Positions 3,649-5,892 of a stretch of 5,892 nt of DNA are shown piece after piece. Under the pieces are notes generated by a model. It worked only from the letters and a program-made list of their open reading frames with translations, was not told where the DNA came from and did no database searches. The position numbers and the translations under genes were made by a program. Positions within the stretch are counted from its first letter, which is position 1. The number at the start of each line of letters is the position of its first letter. The stretch lies in assembly GCA_026398835.1 (NCBI GenBank), contig JAPLSD010000595.1, forward strand, positions 1 through 5,892, read 5' to 3'. The DNA comes from Pseudomonas sp. (lineage in GTDB: Bacteria; Pseudomonadota; Gammaproteobacteria; Pseudomonadales; Pseudomonadaceae).

Positions 3649-5450
3649 ATAAAACAACCCCACTATGTATCGCTGCGTGCAGTGCGTTGTTGGTGGCCGG
3701 TCTGGGTGGATGGCTGTTGAGTCGGCACGACGCAGCGCCGGCGCAAGCTGGCCATGAGGGGCAGCGTCTGGTTCGCGATGGCGTGGCCATCGAGTTCCAG
3801 ATACGCCCGATTGATGGCGACGACACGCTGATCGAAGGTGACTTCGCCGACGTGCGTTTCAGAGTCACCGACAGTAACTCGGGGCAGCCGCTGTCGGGTG
3901 TTGCGCCCGGCGCCTGGCTCGATCCGGGTCTGCTGGGACTGAGCCACACCGAACCACAAAACAGCTGCAAATCACGGGTCGAGATGTTTCTCAAAGGCAG
4001 CGTCGGTGCGCGACCGTTGCTTGACCTCACCCGTTACTTCCTGTTGGTGCTGAACAAAGACGCTAGTCTGACGGTGATCGATCCGTCGGTTTCGGCGGAC
4101 ACCACCAGCACCCCGATGCAAATCGAGCTCAAGCAGCCTCCGATGGACTGGATCAGCAGTAGCGACAACAAGCGTGTGTTCGTTTCCATGCCCGCGGCGG
4201 GCGAGATCGCAGTGATCGACGCAGAGCAATTCCAGGTGACCGGCAACGTGGCCGCCGGGGTCGAGCCGCTGCGGGTCGCCTTGCAACCGGACGAACGCCT
4301 GCTCTGGGTTGGCAATGACACGCACGATGCCGACAGCAGCGGCGTGACGGTGATCGACAGTCATTCACTCAAGCCCCTCGCGCGACTGGCAACCGGTGTG
4401 GGTCACCATGAGATCGCCTTCAGCAAGGATTCGCACTACGCCTTCGTCAGCAACCGCGACAGCGGCACTCTGAGCGTTATCGATATTGCCACGCTGACGC
4501 TGCTTCAGCAGATCAACACCGGACCGCATCCGTTGTCCGTGGCCTATTCAGCGTTGTCCGAAGCGGTCTACGTGGCCGACGGCGAGGATGGCAGCATTAC
4601 CGTGATCGATGCCCGCAGTCTGGCGCTGCGCAAGGTCATCAAGGGCAGTCAGGGGCTTGGCCCGATGCGCTTCACCCGCGACGGTCGTTTTGGTTTTGTG
4701 CTCAACACGCTGGAAGACCGCGCACTGGTCATCGATGCGGCCAGCGACACATTGATCCATAGCCTGGAGGTGGCTGCCGAACCCTATCAGGTGACGTTCA
4801 CCACCGCACACGCTTATATCCGCGGGCTGTCTTCACCCAAGGTCACGATGGTCAATCTGGGCTCGTTGGGGCTGGACCGCGAGCCTATCAGCCAAGACTT
4901 CGAGGCGGGGGCGGCGGCACCGTATCAGGCGGGTGACCTGCCGCTGGCCCAGAGCCTGGCGCCGGGTCGCGAGGACAACTCGGTCTTCGTCGTCAACCCG
5001 GTGGACAACACCACCTATTTCTACGCCGAAGGCATGAATGCGCCGATGTCCGGTTACCCCAACCGCGGTCATACCGCCCAGGCGGCGATGGTGATCGACC
5101 GCAGCCTGCACGAAGTCGAACCTGGGGTTTACAGCACGCGGGTGCGCTTGCCGGCAGCAGGGCGCTTCGACGTGGCTTTTCTGATCAACCAGCTGCAGAT
5201 CATTCACTGCTTCACGGCACAGATCGAGCCCAGCCCAGCGCTGCAGCAGTGCCTGGCTCCGTCTTCAAGGGCAATCGAGGTCACGGACCATGAGGTGGGC
5301 GACAGCATCTACGAAGACCCGCTGCAACTGGACAAGGCCGGTGCGTGGTACCCGCATGTGCCATCGGCTTCGTTGGGTGCGGACTTTGGCACCAACACTT
5401 ACGCCAGCCTGCTGGTGTTGCCCGCGACAACCCGCCGGTCTACCCATTGA
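3645..5450 (+). CDS. Exported YVTN-type seven-bladed beta-propeller protein (cytochrome d1-like fold, no haem motif)
   Basis: This is a 601-aa protein with an N-terminal hydrophobic segment (residues 6-25, LCIAACSALLVAGLGGWLL), so it is periplasmic, anchored or secreted. Residues 45-95 form an Ig-like half domain ending PLSGVAPGAWLD, then a conserved-looking C108-containing stretch (NSCKSRVEMFLKG). Seven propeller repeats follow, each ending in V-I-D or similar at 144-146, 190-192, 236-238, 278-280, 320-322, 362-364 and 402-404 (MVN), spaced 40-46 residues apart. The C-terminal region (about 425-540) has a Met/His motif (M464, M468, H476), a VEPGVYSTRVRLPAAGRFDVAFL segment and cysteines C522 and C536. 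There is no CxxCH, so it is not a c-type cytochrome. The start is GTG, 6 nt after AAGGAG (3633-3638), with no nearby in-frame ATG. The SCO gene follows after 11 bp. The function is unknown; a metal or redox-partner role is inferred from that neighbour. Confidence 0.85.
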   Translation: MNKTTPLCIAACSALLVAGLGGWLLSRHDAAPAQAGHEGQRLVRDGVAIEFQIRPIDGDDTLIEGDFADVRFRVTDSNSGQPLSGVAPGAWLDPGLLGLSHTEPQNSCKSRVEMFLKGSVGARPLLDLTRYFLLVLNKDASLTVIDPSVSADTTSTPMQIELKQPPMDWISSSDNKRVFVSMPAAGEIAVIDAEQFQVTGNVAAGVEPLRVALQPDERLLWVGNDTHDADSSGVTVIDSHSLKPLARLATGVGHHEIAFSKDSHYAFVSNRDSGTLSVIDIATLTLLQQINTGPHPLSVAYSALSEAVYVADGEDGSITVIDARSLALRKVIKGSQGLGPMRFTRDGRFGFVLNTLEDRALVIDAASDTLIHSLEVAAEPYQVTFTTAHAYIRGLSSPKVTMVNLGSLGLDREPISQDFEAGAAAPYQAGDLPLAQSLAPGREDNSVFVVNPVDNTTYFYAEGMNAPMSGYPNRGHTAQAAMVIDRSLHEVEPGVYSTRVRLPAAGRFDVAFLINQLQIIHCFTAQIEPSPALQQCLAPSSRAIEVTDHEVGDSIYEDPLQLDKAGAWYPHVPSASLGADFGTNTYASLLVLPATTRRSTH

Positions 5451-5461
5451 GGAGCGTCATC

Positions 5462-5892
5462 ATGAACCGAGTGACGTCACGGCTCTTGCTCACCTTCTGC
5501 ACGCTGACACTGGCTCTCTCGACCAGCCTGGCCCAGGCCCATTCGGCCGAGGACGACAGCCACGGTACGCCGGTTGTCTCACCCCAAGGGGTAGAGGTGA
5601 AAATCGTCGACGTGCCGCTGATCGATCAACACGGTCGGTCGGTGAGCCTGCAACGGGACCTGGTGAGCGACCGCATCGTGGTCATGGGATTCATTTACAC
5701 CCACTGCACCACGGTCTGCCCGCTGGTGTCCTCGACCATGGGCAAGGTGCAAAAACAACTGGGCAGGCGGGCCGGAGGTGAGGTGCAACTAGTGTCTATC
5801 AGCATCGATCCGCAGCACGATAGTCCGCAGCGGTTGCTCGACTATTCCCGCAGGTTTCAGGACGGGCCGGGCTGGAGCTGGCTGACGGGCGC
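5462..5892 (+). CDS. SCO1/SenC/PrrC family copper chaperone (5' part, runs off window)
   Basis: The frame opens at ATG 5462, with GAGGAG (5449-5454) overlapping the stop codon of the upstream gene, and stays open for 143 codons to the window edge. A Sec signal peptide ends AQA|H27 (cleavage about residue 26), so the product is periplasmic. The thioredoxin-like SCO fold is evident: YTHCTTVCPLVS holds the copper-binding and redox CxxxC pair C82 and C86, followed by the family motif LVSISIDPQHDSPQRLLDY (110-128). The distal His copper ligand should lie beyond the window. SCO proteins deliver copper to the CuA site of oxidases, or act as thiol reductants for copper enzymes. The tight spacing to the propeller gene indicates one operon under the sigma-54 promoter. 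The substrate enzyme is not visible; a multicopper oxidase or cytochrome oxidase further right would fit. Confidence 0.93.
   Translation, partial: MNRVTSRLLLTFCTLTLALSTSLAQAHSAEDDSHGTPVVSPQGVEVKIVDVPLIDQHGRSVSLQRDLVSDRIVVMGFIYTHCTTVCPLVSSTMGKVQKQLGRRAGGEVQLVSISIDPQHDSPQRLLDYSRRFQDGPGWSWLTG

Noticed and set aside
3666..3680. I-A-A-C at residues 9-12 of the propeller protein as a lipobox.
   Set aside because: The Cys would follow only eleven residues, with almost no hydrophobic stretch before it. Most of the hydrophobic segment comes after it, so an ordinary signal or anchor is more likely.
3663..5447. Many minus-strand open frames across the propeller gene.
   Set aside because: The + strand frame has a clear seven-repeat protein pattern. 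The minus frames are Arg/His-rich products typical of antisense GC-rich codons.
3645..5450. Calling the propeller protein a true cytochrome (d1 or c type).
   Set aside because: No CxxCH haem-c motif is present, and the resemblance to cytochrome d1 is only the YVTN propeller fold.
5290..5781. A 163-codon + frame spanning the propeller and SCO junction.
   Set aside because: It is out of frame with both genes, has no ribosome site, and its protein is low-complexity. The SCO frame from 5462 has the CxxxC and SIDPxxD motifs.

Overview
The window looks like Pseudomonas (putida/fluorescens type) chromosome. It has high GC, Pseudomonas-like DnaX tail and YbaB sequences, strong GAGG/AGGAGG ribosome sites and a compact bidirectional terminator. 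This assignment rests on protein resemblance recalled from memory, not on a database search.

Layout. Positions 1-806 are core genome: the 3' end of dnaX (DNA polymerase III tau/gamma) and the complete nucleoid protein gene ybaB, closed by a strong stem-loop terminator (832-866). recR, which normally follows ybaB, is absent. In its place lies a block on the opposite strand, a two-gene operon reading leftward: gspG (type II secretion major pseudopilin, 2535-2101) then gspF (inner-membrane platform protein, 2086-899). Divergent from gspG is a secreted lytic transglycosylase gene (2720-3328). After a 316-bp regulatory gap comes a 601-aa exported protein with a seven-bladed YVTN-type beta-propeller (3645-5450). 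It is followed 11 bp later by the 5' part of a SCO1/SenC copper chaperone gene (5462 to the window end), probably in the same operon, which runs off the window.

The main result is regulatory. Two good sigma-54 (RpoN) promoters with exact GG-N10-GC spacing lie in the right place and orientation: one before the transglycosylase (2632-2647) and one before the propeller/SCO operon (3439-3454). A degenerate third candidate lies before gspG (2567-2582, minus strand). Upstream of the propeller promoter are an IHF-like site and a perfect 16-bp palindrome near -125, the usual arrangement for an NtrC-type activator.

Working model (inference): this is a sigma-54-controlled module combining an orphan pseudopilin/platform pair, a peptidoglycan hydrolase, and the start of a copper-enzyme operon. 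An isolated gspG-gspF pair is what was described in P. putida GB-1 as xcmT1-xcmS, needed to export its manganese-oxidizing factor. Mn oxidation in that strain also depends on an NtrC-type regulator (MnxR) and multicopper oxidases. The window may therefore be a Mn(II)-oxidase (multicopper oxidase) export and assembly locus. The oxidase itself is not in the window, so this link remains a hypothesis.
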